From: an uncultured Pelagibacteraceae bacterium
Lineage (GTDB): Bacteria > Pseudomonadota > Alphaproteobacteria > Pelagibacterales > Pelagibacteraceae
Direction of reading: 5' to 3'
Assembly: GCA_902629285.1 (NCBI GenBank)
Contig: CACOQN010000005.1
Span: 25,038 to 89,037, forward strand
DNA: 64,000 nucleotides
Made by a program: the position numbers and the translations under genes. The notes below the pieces were generated by a model, which searched no databases, was not told the DNA's origin, and saw nothing but the letters and a program-made list of their open reading frames with translations. This document shows, in pieces, positions 1-9,883 of this stretch; the stretch's first letter is position 1; each line of letters starts with the position of its first letter.

Positions 1-693
1 ACTATCTAGAGATTGTGGAATTAAGTCAGGATAGATTGTAGGGAAACCCCCTCCTACATTAATATAATCTGGAATAATTTTTGTTTTTTTAATTATATTT
101 CCAATTTCACTAATTCCTTTTGAATAAGAAATTGGATGCATACATTGTGAACCAACATGAAAACTTAAACCAATCTTTTTTGCATGTTGTTTTACGAGTC
201 TCAACAAACCTATTGCTTCAGAAGTTAAAGCTCCAAATTTCTTTGACAAATCAATTTCTGCATGTTCATTCGAAACAGCAACTCTTACAAACAATTCTAA
301 GTCTTTTGCACTATTTGTACTTTCAATTATTTTAATAAGTTCATCTTTTGTATCTAATGAAAAAGTTTTAACACCATAATTAAAATACGCTTCTTTTATA
401 CTTTCTCTACTTTTAACAGTATGCATATATGAACATTTTGCTTTACTGTTAAAAATTTTAATATTTCTAATTTCCTCAATTGAAGCGACATCGAATTGTT
501 CAACTCCACAATCGATAATTGTTTTAATCACTTCAGGGTGTGGATTGGTTTTGACCGCATATAAAATTTTACCTGGAAATTTGTTTAAGAAAAATTTAAC
601 AGCAGATTTTATAGAATTCTTTCTTATACAGTAAACTGGTTTTTCAGGTTTCAGCTGATTAACTAAATCCTCAACTGATTTAAATTTTTGCAT
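1..693 (-). CDS. Ornithine/lysine decarboxylase family protein (PLP, fold III), partial
   Basis: Only the N-terminal 231 residues are in the window; the gene runs off the left edge. The visible part is a PLP-binding TIM barrel of the eukaryotic-type ornithine decarboxylase family: YAVKTNPHPEVIK carries the lysine expected to hold PLP (residue about 48), followed by EQFDVASIEEI, then FHVGSQ and VGGGFP near residues 200-220. The family makes putrescine or cadaverine for polyamine synthesis; the precise amino-acid substrate cannot be told because the specificity helix lies outside. The start is the ATG at 691-693, backed by a strong Shine-Dalgarno GGAGGC (complement of 701-706) seven bases upstream. 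It is divergent from regA. Diaminopimelate decarboxylase is a less likely alternative. Confidence 0.82.
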   Translation of the reverse strand, partial: MQKFKSVEDLVNQLKPEKPVYCIRKNSIKSAVKFFLNKFPGKILYAVKTNPHPEVIKTIIDCGVEQFDVASIEEIRNIKIFNSKAKCSYMHTVKSRESIKEAYFNYGVKTFSLDTKDELIKIIESTNSAKDLELFVRVAVSNEHAEIDLSKKFGALTSEAIGLLRLVKQHAKKIGLSFHVGSQCMHPISYSKGISEIGNIIKKTKIIPDYINVGGGFPTIYPDLIPQSLDS

Positions 694-826
694 ATTAAAT
701 GCCTCCAAAAAAAATTTAATAAAAAAAAGTCTTTTTAAAAAAAACTTTAATATTTTTTGGCATATAAAGTAAACAGCACTAAAGTAAAGCAAATAATTCA
801 AGTTAGAATAAGGTAAAATTCATGTA

Positions 827-856
827 TTGAAATATTTTGTAAGGACCCCATATAAT
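827..856 (+). promoter_or_regulatory. Possible sigma-70-type promoter overlapping the regA start
   Basis: TTGAAA at 827-832 and TATAAT at 851-856 are separated by 18 bases and match vegetative promoter elements well. The -10 box overlaps the annotated ATG at 855, so if used it would give a transcript starting near the second in-frame ATG at 861. In DNA this AT-rich such matches occur by chance, so this is a weak call. Confidence 0.25.
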
Positions 857-1424
857 GGTCATGAAGGAAGAAGCAAAACTACAGAATCTCAGTGATTTTG
901 AGAATAAGTCATTATTGATCGTGGATGACGACAACCCTTTTCGTGAGCGTTTAGCGAGAGCTATGGAAAAAAAGGGGTTTGATGTTTTTCAAGCTGAGAG
1001 TGTGCAAAAGGGAGTTGAATCAGTAAAAACTAAAAAACCTGGTTTCGCTGTTGTAGATTTAAGACTTGGAGATGGTAATGGACTTGAGGTTGTAAAAGAA
1101 ATTCAATCTTCAAATAGTGATAGTAGAATAATAATGTTAACTGGTTATGGAAATATTCCAACCGCAGTAGCTGCAATTAAAGAAGGTGCTATCGATTATT
1201 TAGCTAAACCAGCAGACGCAGAAGATGTTGAGAAAGCGTTATTAGCAGATCCCGCAAAAAAAGCAGCGCCACCGGAAAACCCAATGTCTGCTGACAGAGT
1301 CAAGTGGGAACATATACATAGAGTTTTTGAGCTATGCAATAGAAACGTATCAGAAACCGCGAGAAGACTTAAAATGCACAGAAGAACTCTTCAAAGAATT
1401 CTTTCTAAGAGATCACCTAGATAA
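855..1424 (+). CDS. regA: RegA/ActR-type response regulator
   Basis: A 189-residue response regulator of the RegA/ActR/PrrA family, which in alphaproteobacteria answers to the redox-sensing kinase RegB and controls respiration and carbon and nitrogen genes. The receiver domain (about 18-130) has acidic residues DDD at 24-26, phospho-acceptor Asp68 in VVDLRLGDGNG, Thr96 and Lys118. A short alanine/proline linker leads to a Fis-type helix-turn-helix (about 160-187, NVSETARRLKMHRRTLQR), the conserved recognition region of this family. AAGGA at 841-845 lies nine bases before ATG 855; an in-frame ATG at 861 is an alternative. No kinase gene lies next to it. Its 3' end overlaps the convergent bioY by 8 nt. 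Confidence 0.92.
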   Translation: MVMKEEAKLQNLSDFENKSLLIVDDDNPFRERLARAMEKKGFDVFQAESVQKGVESVKTKKPGFAVVDLRLGDGNGLEVVKEIQSSNSDSRIIMLTGYGNIPTAVAAIKEGAIDYLAKPADAEDVEKALLADPAKKAAPPENPMSADRVKWEHIHRVFELCNRNVSETARRLKMHRRTLQRILSKRSPR

Positions 1425-1968
1425 ATTTTTTAACTTTAATTATTTGCTTAGTTAAAAGAGCTAAGAGTAAAATTTTAAAAATCTCAGCTAATAGGAATGG
1501 TTTTGCACCTAAAGCAAAAATTGGTTTGTCCCATCCAATTAATGTTCCAAGCCAAAGTAGACCTAAAATATATATTGTTGAAGTTGCAATAACTAATTTA
1601 AATATAACAACAAAAAAATTATCATAATAATTTATTTTGGAAGCTAAGTAACAAGCAGTTAAAAAACCAATTAAGTAACCCATAGTTGGTCCTGTAAAGT
1701 AAACTAATCCAACACCTTTTTCAGGAGAATTTGAAAATACAGGAAGTCCTAAAATTCCTTCAATTAAATAAAGTCCAATTGTAGCTAGTGCAATCTTAGG
1801 CCCTAAACTTATTCCTAAAAACAATACAACAAATGTTTGCATAGTCATAGGAACTGGATAAAAAGGAATTTTGATTTTTGCTGATATGGTTAGTGCTATT
1901 GTACCAAGAACAACAACAACCAGAGATTTAATTAGTTTAGCTTGCGTGAAATTTTTAGTTAATTCCAT
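1417..1968 (-). CDS. bioY: BioY-family biotin transporter
   Basis: A 183-residue, highly hydrophobic protein with about six membrane segments, matching BioY, the substrate-binding S component for biotin uptake. Conserved features include the N-terminal SAKIKIPFYPVPMTMQT stretch, LGPKIALATIGLYLIEGILGLPVF and TGPTMGYLIGF. No bioM/bioN energising genes are nearby, so it either acts alone, as reported for solitary BioY proteins, or shares an ECF module encoded elsewhere. The presence of an uptake protein suggests biotin is at least partly scavenged. No biotin-specific operator or riboswitch was recognised in the 114 bp between it and divergent polA. Confidence 0.92.
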   Translation of the reverse strand: MELTKNFTQAKLIKSLVVVVLGTIALTISAKIKIPFYPVPMTMQTFVVLFLGISLGPKIALATIGLYLIEGILGLPVFSNSPEKGVGLVYFTGPTMGYLIGFLTACYLASKINYYDNFFVVIFKLVIATSTIYILGLLWLGTLIGWDKPIFALGAKPFLLAEIFKILLLALLTKQIIKVKKFI

Positions 1969-2082
1969 TATTAAATAATACTAAAAATATAAAAAATAAT
2001 CTACTTATAATTGTTATTATAATTTAAAGTAAATTTTTTTATATACAGAATATGTTAGCATTGTAATATTTAATTATATTTC

Positions 2083-4857
2083 ATGAATAAAATTCAAAAA
2101 ACAGATCACTTTTATTTAATTGATGGCTCTGGTTATATTTTTAGAGCTTATTATGCTTTGCCTCCGTTGACTAGAAAAAGTGATGGACTTCCAACAGGTG
2201 CTGTAAGTGGTTTTTGCAGTATGTTATTTAAATTATTAGAGGACTCAAAATCTAATCAAAACTTGCAAAAACCAACTCATTTTGCAGTAATATTCGACTC
2301 TGCAAGAAAAACTTTCAGAAATGAAATTTATAGTGATTACAAAGCTAATAGGTCAGAGGCGCCTGATGATTTGGCCCCCCAATTTGAATATATAAGAAAG
2401 TCAGTTCTAGCGTTCAATTTACCCTCTGTAGATCTGCCTAATTATGAAGCAGATGATTTAATTGCTACATATGTTGATCAAATCCTTAAAAAGGGCGCAA
2501 AGGTTACAATTGTATCATCAGATAAAGATTTAATGCAGCTTTACAAAAAAGGGGTTCGAATTTTTGACCCTATGAAAAATAAATTTATAACTGATGATGA
2601 TGTCTTAAAAAAATTTGGAGTAGTTGCCTCAAAAGTTATTGATGTGCAATCTTTAGCGGGAGATAGTAGTGATAATGTTCCTGGTGTTCCAGGGATAGGT
2701 GTTAAGACAGCTTCAGAGCTAATTAATAAATATGGTACTTTAGAAAATTTACTAAAATCTGCTCATGAGATTAAGCAAAATAAAAGAAGAGAAACATTAA
2801 TAGAGAACAAGGATAAAGCATTAATAAGTAAAAAACTTGTAACATTAGATCATAACTCTCCTGTAAATATAGAGTTAAGTGAATTTAAATTGCAAAATAT
2901 AGATAAAGATAAATTATATAAATTTTTAAGGGAAATGGAATTTAACAGGTTGTTAAGCTCTGCAATTTCTGCTTATGGAGAACCTGAACTAGAAACTAAA
3001 AAGATTGAAACTCAAAATTTAGAAAAACAACAAACGATAAATAATAAAAATTATTTTTTGATTAACAGTTTAGATGAAATTGATAAATGGATAGAGGAAG
3101 CAGAAGAAGTTGGTGAAGTTGCTGTAGATACAGAAACTACTTCATTAGATCCTCATCAAGCAGATTTAGTGGGCATTTCTCTCTGTTCTAAAATAGGAAA
3201 AGCATGTTACATACCAGTTGGTCATAAGTCACCCAAGTGTCTTAAAAAAGACTCAGTAATTAAAAAACTAAAAAAAATATTAGAAGATCCCAGTATAAAA
3301 AAAATAGGTCAAAATATAAAATTTGATTTTATCGTATTTTATAAGTGTGGAATAACGCTTTCATCAATGGAAGATACAATGTTGATGTCTTATGTGTTAG
3401 ATGCAGGAAAAAATAGACATAATATGGATACTTTATCAGAAATTCATTTGGGACATAAAACTATTTCTTTTAAGGAGATGGTAGGCACAGGTAAGAAAGA
3501 AATTAATTTTAGCGAAGTAGAATTAGATAAAGCAAAAGATTACGCTGCTGAAGATGCCGATGTTACTTTTAGATTATATAAGAAATTTATCAAAAATTTA
3601 AAATCAGAAAAAATGATAAATATTTATGAAATTTTTGAAAAGCCATTAATTAAAATTCTAGCATTTATGGAAATAGAGGGAGTTGAAATTGATAGTAAGT
3701 TTTTAAAATCTCTTTCATCTAAATTTGAAAAAAAAATCAAAAAACTTGAAAAAGAAATATTTAAAATTTCCAAAAAAGAGTTCAATATCGCATCCCCAAA
3801 GCAATTAGGTGAAATAATTTATAATGACCTGAAAATAGCTGGATTAAAAAAAACTAAAAAAGGAAGTTTTGCTACAAGTGCAAGTGTTTTAGAGGATTTA
3901 GCTTTCAAAGGTCATGAGTTTCCAAAATTAATTTTAGACTGGAGACAAGTTTCAAAATTAAAAAATACCTATTCAGATGCTTTACCTGAACATTTGAACC
4001 CAGATACAAAAAGAGTTCATACTTCGTTTTTGCTGGCTGCTACAACGACTGGAAGACTTGCATCTAGTGATCCCAACTTACAAAACATACCAATTAAATC
4101 AGAAGATGGTAAAGATATAAGAAAAGCATTCACTGCAAAAAAAGGGCACCTATTAATTTCTGCGGATTACAATCAAATTGAGATGAGAATTTTAGCAGAC
4201 TTGGCAGATGTAAAAGAATTGAAAAAAGCTTTTAAAAATAAAGAAGATATTCACTCTTTAACAGCTAGCCAAATATTTAATATTGATATTAAAAAAGTTA
4301 ATCAAGATCACAGACGAAAGGCTAAGGCTATTAATTTTGGAATTATTTATGGAATTTCGCAATATGGATTAGCTAAGCAAATAAACGTTTCTAATTATGA
4401 GGCAGAGGAATTTTTGAATTCATATTTTGCTAAGTTCCCAGAAATTAAAGTTTATATGGATAATACAATAAAATTTTGTAGGAAAAGTGGATATGTTAAT
4501 AACATTTTTGGACGAAGATCTCACTTTAATGGAATAAATGACAAAAACTTTAATGTCAGAAATTTTCAAGAACGTGCTGCAATTAATGCTCCCATACAAG
4601 GTTCTGCTTCTGAAGTAATGAGATTAGCCATGATAAGATTAGACAAAAAACTTTCAGAGCAAAAAAATTCTAATTCAAAAATGCTATTGCAAATTCATGA
4701 TGAATTAATTTTTGAAATTCCAAAAAAAGATGAAAAAGTAATGACTAAACTAATTGAGAAAGAGATGACTAGTGTAGCTGAAAGTGATTATCATTCTTTT
4801 TCTACCTCTTTAACAGTCGATATTAATATTGGAGATAATTGGGGAATGCTCCATTAA
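2083..4857 (+). CDS. polA: DNA polymerase I
   Basis: A full-length 924-residue DNA polymerase I used for Okazaki-fragment maturation and repair synthesis. It has the 5'-nuclease domain at the N-terminus (YLIDGSGYIFRAYYALP; YEADDLIATYV; SSDKDLMQL), an intact 3'-5' proofreading domain (VAVDTETTSLD near residue 345, with NIKFDF and a YAAEDADVT motif further on) and the polymerase domain with motif A (ISADYNQIEMRILA), motif B (RRKAKAINFGIIYG) and motif C (QIHDELIFE). Retention of the proofreading acidic residues is worth noting because many reduced genomes lose them. It is preceded by a 114-bp divergent gap with bioY and followed 50 bp later by chvI. Confidence 0.98.
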   Translation: MNKIQKTDHFYLIDGSGYIFRAYYALPPLTRKSDGLPTGAVSGFCSMLFKLLEDSKSNQNLQKPTHFAVIFDSARKTFRNEIYSDYKANRSEAPDDLAPQFEYIRKSVLAFNLPSVDLPNYEADDLIATYVDQILKKGAKVTIVSSDKDLMQLYKKGVRIFDPMKNKFITDDDVLKKFGVVASKVIDVQSLAGDSSDNVPGVPGIGVKTASELINKYGTLENLLKSAHEIKQNKRRETLIENKDKALISKKLVTLDHNSPVNIELSEFKLQNIDKDKLYKFLREMEFNRLLSSAISAYGEPELETKKIETQNLEKQQTINNKNYFLINSLDEIDKWIEEAEEVGEVAVDTETTSLDPHQADLVGISLCSKIGKACYIPVGHKSPKCLKKDSVIKKLKKILEDPSIKKIGQNIKFDFIVFYKCGITLSSMEDTMLMSYVLDAGKNRHNMDTLSEIHLGHKTISFKEMVGTGKKEINFSEVELDKAKDYAAEDADVTFRLYKKFIKNLKSEKMINIYEIFEKPLIKILAFMEIEGVEIDSKFLKSLSSKFEKKIKKLEKEIFKISKKEFNIASPKQLGEIIYNDLKIAGLKKTKKGSFATSASVLEDLAFKGHEFPKLILDWRQVSKLKNTYSDALPEHLNPDTKRVHTSFLLAATTTGRLASSDPNLQNIPIKSEDGKDIRKAFTAKKGHLLISADYNQIEMRILADLADVKELKKAFKNKEDIHSLTASQIFNIDIKKVNQDHRRKAKAINFGIIYGISQYGLAKQINVSNYEAEEFLNSYFAKFPEIKVYMDNTIKFCRKSGYVNNIFGRRSHFNGINDKNFNVRNFQERAAINAPIQGSASEVMRLAMIRLDKKLSEQKNSNSKMLLQIHDELIFEIPKKDEKVMTKLIEKEMTSVAESDYHSFSTSLTVDINIGDNWGMLH

Positions 4858-4907
4858 ATTTATAACATTGCCCAAATTATGACAATTTAGTATTTTTAAA
4901 GTACTTT

Positions 4908-5615
4908 ATGCAAAAACAAACAATAGCTTTGATAGATGATGATAGAAATATTTTAACAAGTTTAAGTATCGCATTAGAAAAAGAGGGTTTTAAAGTTCAA
5001 ACGTACATTGATGGTGAAAGCGCACTAATTGGTTTAACTAGAATGCCTCCTGATTTAGCTGTGATTGATATTAAAATGCCAAAGATGGATGGAGAAGAAT
5101 TGTTAAAAAAACTCCGAAAAAAAACTTCTTTACCTGTAATTTTTTTAACATCAAAAGATGATGAAATTGATGAACTTTTAGGTTTAAAGTTAGGTGCAGA
5201 TGACTTTGTAAAAAAATCAGGAGGTTTCTCTATCAAAGTATTGATAGAAAGAATTAGAGTACAATTAAGAAAAAAAGATACAAATAATACTTTAGAAGAT
5301 AATAGAAGCTTAATATCTCATGGTAGATTAAAATTAGATCCATCACAACTTGAGTGTGAGTGGAATGGGAAACAACTACCAGACAAATTGACTACAACGG
5401 AGTTTTTAATTGTTAAGGAATTAGCAAAAAGACCAGGAATTATAAAAGAGAGAGGTCAGCTTATGGATATTGCTTATAGAGAGGATACAGATATTGAGGA
5501 TAGAACAATTGATAGTCACGTAAAAAGAATTAGAAAAAAATTTAAAAAAGTAGATCCTGATTTTTCAGCTATTGAAACTAGGTATGGTAGTGGATATAGA
5601 TGGAATGTTAGCTAA
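4908..5615 (+). CDS. chvI: ChvI-type response regulator (OmpR family)
   Basis: A 235-residue OmpR/PhoB-class regulator. The receiver domain (1-120) shows IDDDRN, phospho-acceptor Asp54 in [12 protein letters not shown], Thr81 and Lys102; the C-terminal winged helix (about 140-235) ends with the [15 protein letters not shown] recognition helix and the RYGSGYRW wing. Its stop shares one base (TAATG) with the downstream kinase gene, so the two are translationally coupled. The ChvG/ChvI identity comes from kinase similarity and from ahcY, tsaE, amgK and murU downstream, as in other alphaproteobacteria. ChvI orthologues answer to envelope or acid stress; what signal is sensed here is not visible. 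Confidence 0.9.
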   Translation: MQKQTIALIDDDRNILTSLSIALEKEGFKVQTYIDGESALIGLTRMPPDLAVIDIKMPKMDGEELLKKLRKKTSLPVIFLTSKDDEIDELLGLKLGADDFVKKSGGFSIKVLIERIRVQLRKKDTNNTLEDNRSLISHGRLKLDPSQLECEWNGKQLPDKLTTTEFLIVKELAKRPGIIKERGQLMDIAYREDTDIEDRTIDSHVKRIRKKFKKVDPDFSAIETRYGSGYRWNVS

Positions 5616-7156
5616 TGTTTAGTAAATATTTAAAAACACTTTCTATATTAAAAAAATTTTTGTTTATTAACTTTGTAATTTTTACAATTATTGGATTATT
5701 TACATTTATTTATCTAAATAATATTCAACCAAGTTTAATAAAAAAAAAATCTCAAAATCATACAAACATTATTAACAACACCATTGATAATATTTTAAGG
5801 CTAGATGTAAAATTCCAATCCGACGATATTAGAAGATTTTTATTCTCTACAAGATTTATTTTTCAAAATTTAGATAGAGTAATATTTTTTGATGATCAAC
5901 TTAACCTTATTGGAGATACTGATACTTTAGATCTTGATCCAAGATCATTCTCTACAAGACTTGATAAAATTGAATTTGAAAGTTTAGATAATGAGGAAAT
6001 AGAAAAAACTATTGAGGAAAAAAATATAAAAATTGATGAAAAAAAACCTGTTTCATTTAAAGATATATTAAAAAATTATTCTAGTTCTGAAAATTTAGGA
6101 GCTCCTTACACATTTACGCAAGAAGATTTTAATCAATTTAATGTAACAACAATTAAGAATGTTATAAAGAATGAAATTAATCTTGGTTATGTAGCTATTA
6201 CAGAAAATGCAAATGAAATAAAAACAGCGATAGATGAGAGAAAAGCATTTGTAATAAGAACAGCCATATCTGTAGGATTTGTAATATTAATTTTTTCTTT
6301 TGTGTTAAGCAGATATTTTATTAAACCAATACAAAATCTTGTTGGATATACAATTCGTATTAAAGAAAAAAGTCAAGCTAAACCAGGAATTGAAAATCTA
6401 AAAAAAAGGAATGATGAATTGGGACTTTTGTCAAATTCTTTAGATGATATGACAAATGAGCTTCAAAATAGAGTCACACATGCAGAAAATTTTTCAACAG
6501 ATTTGGTTCATGAGATAAGAAATCCACTAGCATCTTTAAAAAGTGCATCAGAAATCTTACAAGACACAAATAATAGTGAACAAAGAAATAGATTATTGAA
6601 TATTCTTAGTCATGACGTTCAAAGAATAGAAAGATTAATTACTGATTATTCACAAATGTTAAAGGATGAAGTTGCTTTAAGTAAAGAAAAAATGAAAAAA
6701 ATTGATATTGAACCTATTATTCAATCTGTTGTTGATGATTATAATAATATTCATCAAGTGAAAAAAGGAATTAAAATTGAATACAAAAATGACGGAAAAG
6801 AAAAATATTTTATAAATGGTATAGAAAACAGGATTGAACAAATCATTGCAAATTTATTAGATAATTCAATATCGTTTAGTAAAGATGGTGGTAATGTTTT
6901 TGTTGATGTTTCAATTAATGAAAAAAATAAAATATCAATTAAAATTTTTGATGAAGGGCAAGGATTTAAAGAAAAAGACACATCAAGAATATTTAAAAGA
7001 TTTTATAGTAATAGACCTGAAAAATTTGGAGAACACTCAGGTCTAGGTTTAAATATTGTAAAAAATTTGGTTGAACTCCACGATGGTGAAATTGTAGCAT
7101 CTAATCGCATTGATAAAGAAGGAGCAATGATTGAGATAAGATTTCCCAATGCTTAA
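5615..7156 (+). CDS. chvG: ChvG-type sensor histidine kinase
   Basis: A 513-residue membrane histidine kinase. There is one transmembrane helix at about 13-35 and a second at about 213-235, flanking a periplasmic sensor domain of about 175 residues. A HAMP linker follows (about 236-290), then the phospho-acceptor box FSTDLVHEIRNPL with His299, and a catalytic ATPase domain with the N box NLLDNSISFS, the DEGQGF G1 box and HSGLGLNIVKN. It is coupled to chvI by the overlapping TAATG and would phosphorylate ChvI Asp54. In rhizobia ChvG is held in check by periplasmic ExoR; no ExoR-like gene is in the window. The hprK, EIIA and HPr genes that often follow chvG in alphaproteobacteria are absent here, and ahcY comes next. 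Confidence 0.9.
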   Translation: MFSKYLKTLSILKKFLFINFVIFTIIGLFTFIYLNNIQPSLIKKKSQNHTNIINNTIDNILRLDVKFQSDDIRRFLFSTRFIFQNLDRVIFFDDQLNLIGDTDTLDLDPRSFSTRLDKIEFESLDNEEIEKTIEEKNIKIDEKKPVSFKDILKNYSSSENLGAPYTFTQEDFNQFNVTTIKNVIKNEINLGYVAITENANEIKTAIDERKAFVIRTAISVGFVILIFSFVLSRYFIKPIQNLVGYTIRIKEKSQAKPGIENLKKRNDELGLLSNSLDDMTNELQNRVTHAENFSTDLVHEIRNPLASLKSASEILQDTNNSEQRNRLLNILSHDVQRIERLITDYSQMLKDEVALSKEKMKKIDIEPIIQSVVDDYNNIHQVKKGIKIEYKNDGKEKYFINGIENRIEQIIANLLDNSISFSKDGGNVFVDVSINEKNKISIKIFDEGQGFKEKDTSRIFKRFYSNRPEKFGEHSGLGLNIVKNLVELHDGEIVASNRIDKEGAMIEIRFPNA

Positions 7157-7198
7157 TCTTATGTTGATAAATAAAATACTAGATGTATAAAGCTTGCC

Positions 7199-8485
7199 AT
7201 GGAAGATTATAAAGTAAAAGACATTTCTCAAGCAGATTTTGGTAGGAAAGAAATTTCAATAGCCGAAAGTGAAATGCCTGGTCTAATGGCTTTAAGAGAA
7301 GAATATTCTAAAGAAAAACCACTGAAAGGTGCAAGAATTATCGGATGTCTTCATATGACAATTCAAACAGCTGTATTAATTGAAACTTTAGTTGTATTAG
7401 GTGCTGAAGTTAGATGGTCCTCTTGTAATATTTTTTCAACTCAAGATCATGCAGCTGCTGCCATTGCAAAGGTTGGGATTCCTGTTTATGCTTGGAAAGG
7501 CGAAACTGAAGAGGAATATTTATGGTGTATTAAGCAAACTATAATTGGAAAACCAGATTGGAAGCCTAACATGTTGTTAGATGACGGTGGAGACTTAACA
7601 GCTATCATGCATAACGAATATCAGGATTTAATGAAAGATATTAAGGGTGTATCAGAAGAGACTACCACTGGAATTAAAGCACTAAATAAAATGGAAAAAG
7701 ATAAATCGCTTTTGGTTCCGGCAATAAATGTTAACGATTCTGTTACAAAATCAAAATTTGACAACTTATATGGATGTAGAGAAAGTTTAGTAGACGGCAT
7801 AAGAAGAGCTACTGATGTAATGATGTCTGGAAAAATTGCTATTGTTGCTGGTTTTGGAGATGTTGGAAAAGGAAGTGCTGCATCCTTAAGACAAAGTGGA
7901 GCTAGAGTTTTAGTTACAGAGGCAGATCCTATTTGTGCTCTTCAAGCTGCAATGGAAGGTTATGAAGTGGTATTAATGGATGAGGCTATAAGTAGAGCGG
8001 ATATCATTGTAACAGCAACAGGTAACAAAGATATTGTTACTGCAGACAATATGAGAGATATGAAGGATAGAGCAATTTTATGTAATATTGGTCACTTTGA
8101 CAATGAAATACAAGTTGAAGCTCTTAGAAATTATAAGTGGAATGAAGTAAAACCTCAAGTGCATGAAATAGAGCTGCCGAGTGGTAAAAGAATTATTCTT
8201 TTAGCTGAAGGAAGATTAGTTAATCTTGGTTGTGCAACTGGACACCCAAGTTTTGTAATGAGTGCGTCATTTACTAATCAAGTTATTGCTCAAATAGAAC
8301 TTTGGCATAATCATAAAAATTATGAAAATAAAGTTTATGTACTTCCAAAACATTTAGATGAAAAAGTAGCAACTTTGCATTTGAAAAAAGTTGGTGCAAA
8401 ACTAACAAAATTGTCAAAAGAACAAGCAGATTACATAAGTGTTGGAACAGATGGTCCTTTCAAACCAGATGCCTATCGCTATTAA
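7199..8485 (+). CDS. ahcY: Adenosylhomocysteinase (S-adenosylhomocysteine hydrolase)
   Basis: A 428-residue cytosolic NAD-dependent enzyme that splits S-adenosylhomocysteine into adenosine and homocysteine, relieving product inhibition of methyltransferases. Seen are the N-terminal substrate motif [31 protein letters not shown], the NAD-binding [10 protein letters not shown] loop, CNIGHFDNE, and the characteristic C-terminal KPDAYRY tail. Length is normal for the bacterial short form without the 40-residue insertion. Only 42 bp separate it from chvG, and no SAH or SAM riboswitch can be fitted there, so it is probably read from the chvIG operon. tsaE overlaps its 3' end. Confidence 0.97.
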   Translation: MEDYKVKDISQADFGRKEISIAESEMPGLMALREEYSKEKPLKGARIIGCLHMTIQTAVLIETLVVLGAEVRWSSCNIFSTQDHAAAAIAKVGIPVYAWKGETEEEYLWCIKQTIIGKPDWKPNMLLDDGGDLTAIMHNEYQDLMKDIKGVSEETTTGIKALNKMEKDKSLLVPAINVNDSVTKSKFDNLYGCRESLVDGIRRATDVMMSGKIAIVAGFGDVGKGSAASLRQSGARVLVTEADPICALQAAMEGYEVVLMDEAISRADIIVTATGNKDIVTADNMRDMKDRAILCNIGHFDNEIQVEALRNYKWNEVKPQVHEIELPSGKRIILLAEGRLVNLGCATGHPSFVMSASFTNQVIAQIELWHNHKNYENKVYVLPKHLDEKVATLHLKKVGAKLTKLSKEQADYISVGTDGPFKPDAYRY

Positions 8486-8918
8486 AGATAGCAAAATAGA
8501 TATCACTTCAGAGAAGTTAACAAAAGAATTAGCTAAAAAATTTACAAAATATCTTAAAGGTGGGGATTTTGTTTTTTTATATGGAGAGATGGGTGTTGGT
8601 AAAACTACCTTTGTTAAATATTTTATAAATGAGTATCAAAAAATAAATAATTTAACACAAACAGAAATTACAAGCCCTACTTTTAGTTTATTAAATGAAT
8701 ATCAGGTTAAAAACATAAGAATAAAACATTATGATTTATTTAGAATTAACAGGAAAGAAGACATCTATAATTTAGATATTTTTGAAAAAGATAATAAATT
8801 AATAACACTTATAGAATGGCCACAATTGATAGCTGATACACAAGATATAAAATTTATAGCTTTAACTTTTAATTATTTAAATGATTTAAATGATAGAAGT
8901 GTAGATATAAAAGTTTAA
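8469..8918 (+). CDS. tsaE: tRNA threonylcarbamoyladenosine biosynthesis ATPase TsaE
   Basis: TsaE is the small P-loop ATPase that works with TsaB and TsaD to transfer threonylcarbamoyl to A37 of ANN-decoding tRNAs. The protein shows [16 protein letters not shown] (Walker A), [12 protein letters not shown] (switch), HYDLFRI and LITLIEWPQ, all standard for the family. I place the start at ATG 8469, giving 149 residues and a 17-nt overlap with the end of ahcY; an in-frame GTG at 8439 would add ten residues lying entirely inside ahcY and is less plausible. The position between ahcY and amgK follows the alphaproteobacterial order. Confidence 0.93.
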   Translation: MPIAIKDSKIDITSEKLTKELAKKFTKYLKGGDFVFLYGEMGVGKTTFVKYFINEYQKINNLTQTEITSPTFSLLNEYQVKNIRIKHYDLFRINRKEDIYNLDIFEKDNKLITLIEWPQLIADTQDIKFIALTFNYLNDLNDRSVDIKV

Positions 8919-8934
8919 ATTAAAACTTATTTTG

Positions 8935-9879
8935 ATGAAAATCTTAAAAAAATTGAAAAAAATAAAAGGTGACGCATCTTTTAGAGAATTTTACAGAAAC
9001 AAAGAAAATAAATCAATTGTAGTAGTATCCAAGAAAGAAAAGTTAAAAAATCTTTTAATTTATGATGCAATAAATAAAATTTTAATTAAAAATAAAATTT
9101 TAGCACCAAATTTACTAAGCGAAAATTACATTAAAAATTATATAGAAATAAATGACTTTGGAGATTTAACTTTATTTCAAATTTTGAAAAACAAAAAGAA
9201 TGATAAATATATCATTTTTAAAAAAATAATAAAAATTTTAAATAAAATACAATTAATAAAAAATAAAAAAGTAAAAAATTTTAAAAATAAATTATATAAA
9301 GTTAAAAATTATAATAACAAAATTTTGTTTGATGAAACTCAACTTTTTTGTGACTGGTATGCACCAAAGATATTGTCTAAATTCAAAAGTATTAAATTTA
9401 AAAAAAAATTTAGCCTAGAAATAAAAAACTTATTATCAAAATTAAATTATAAAAATGTTACATTTGTTCATAGAGATTTTCATGTTTCAAATTTGATTTA
9501 TTATAATAACAAAATTGCAGTAATAGATAGTCAAGACGCACTAATTGGCAATAGAGCTTACGATTTAGCATCGTTAATTGACGATGTAAGATTAAAAACA
9601 TCTAATGAATTAAAAGAGAAAATATTTAGATTCTATATCAAAACAAATAAAAAAATTGATTTGGAAAAATTTAAAAAAGATTTTGAAATATTATCAGTTT
9701 TAAGAAATTTAAAAATAATTGGTATATTTATGCGTTTAGCTATTAGAGATAATAAAAAAAAATATATCAAACTAATTCCCTATGCTTGGGAAATGATTAA
9801 TCATAGAATTAAAGAGCAAAAAGAATTCAAGGGCTTGATATTTTTATTAAAAAATAATTTTCCAAAACATATAAGGTAG
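8935..9879 (+). CDS. amgK: AmgK-like sugar kinase (MurNAc/GlcNAc anomeric kinase)
   Basis: An aminoglycoside-phosphotransferase-fold kinase of about 314 residues. The catalytic core FVHRDFHVSNLIYY carries the HxDxxxxN catalytic loop, followed by IAVIDSQDALIGNRAYDLASL with the metal-binding Asp. In alphaproteobacteria and pseudomonads AmgK phosphorylates the anomeric carbon of N-acetylmuramic acid so that MurU can make UDP-MurNAc, a peptidoglycan recycling route bypassing early MurA/MurB steps. The assignment depends on the neighbouring murU five bases downstream. The start is taken as ATG 8935 rather than the TTG three bases upstream. Overall sequence is unusually lysine/asparagine rich, so domain recognition relies on the catalytic motifs. 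Confidence 0.82.
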   Translation: MKILKKLKKIKGDASFREFYRNKENKSIVVVSKKEKLKNLLIYDAINKILIKNKILAPNLLSENYIKNYIEINDFGDLTLFQILKNKKNDKYIIFKKIIKILNKIQLIKNKKVKNFKNKLYKVKNYNNKILFDETQLFCDWYAPKILSKFKSIKFKKKFSLEIKNLLSKLNYKNVTFVHRDFHVSNLIYYNNKIAVIDSQDALIGNRAYDLASLIDDVRLKTSNELKEKIFRFYIKTNKKIDLEKFKKDFEILSVLRNLKIIGIFMRLAIRDNKKKYIKLIPYAWEMINHRIKEQKEFKGLIFLLKNNFPKHIR

Positions 9880-9883
9880 AGTT

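Noticed and set aside
120..335. Open frame of 71 codons on the plus strand near the left edge.
   Set aside because: It lies opposite the decarboxylase coding sequence, whose PLP-binding and glycine-rich motifs are clear on the minus strand; the plus frame has no recognisable features.
2551..2560. GGGGTTCGAA resembling a tRNA T-arm.
   Set aside because: It lies inside polA, and no acceptor stem, anticodon arm or cloverleaf could be built around it.
7157..7198. Possible SAM or SAH riboswitch before ahcY.
   Set aside because: The gap is only 42 bp, and no pseudoknot or known motif could be fitted; ahcY is probably read from chvIG.
8439..8468. GTG start for tsaE ten codons upstream.
   Set aside because: The extra codons are wholly inside ahcY and show no family similarity; ATG 8469 gives a normal TsaE N-terminus.
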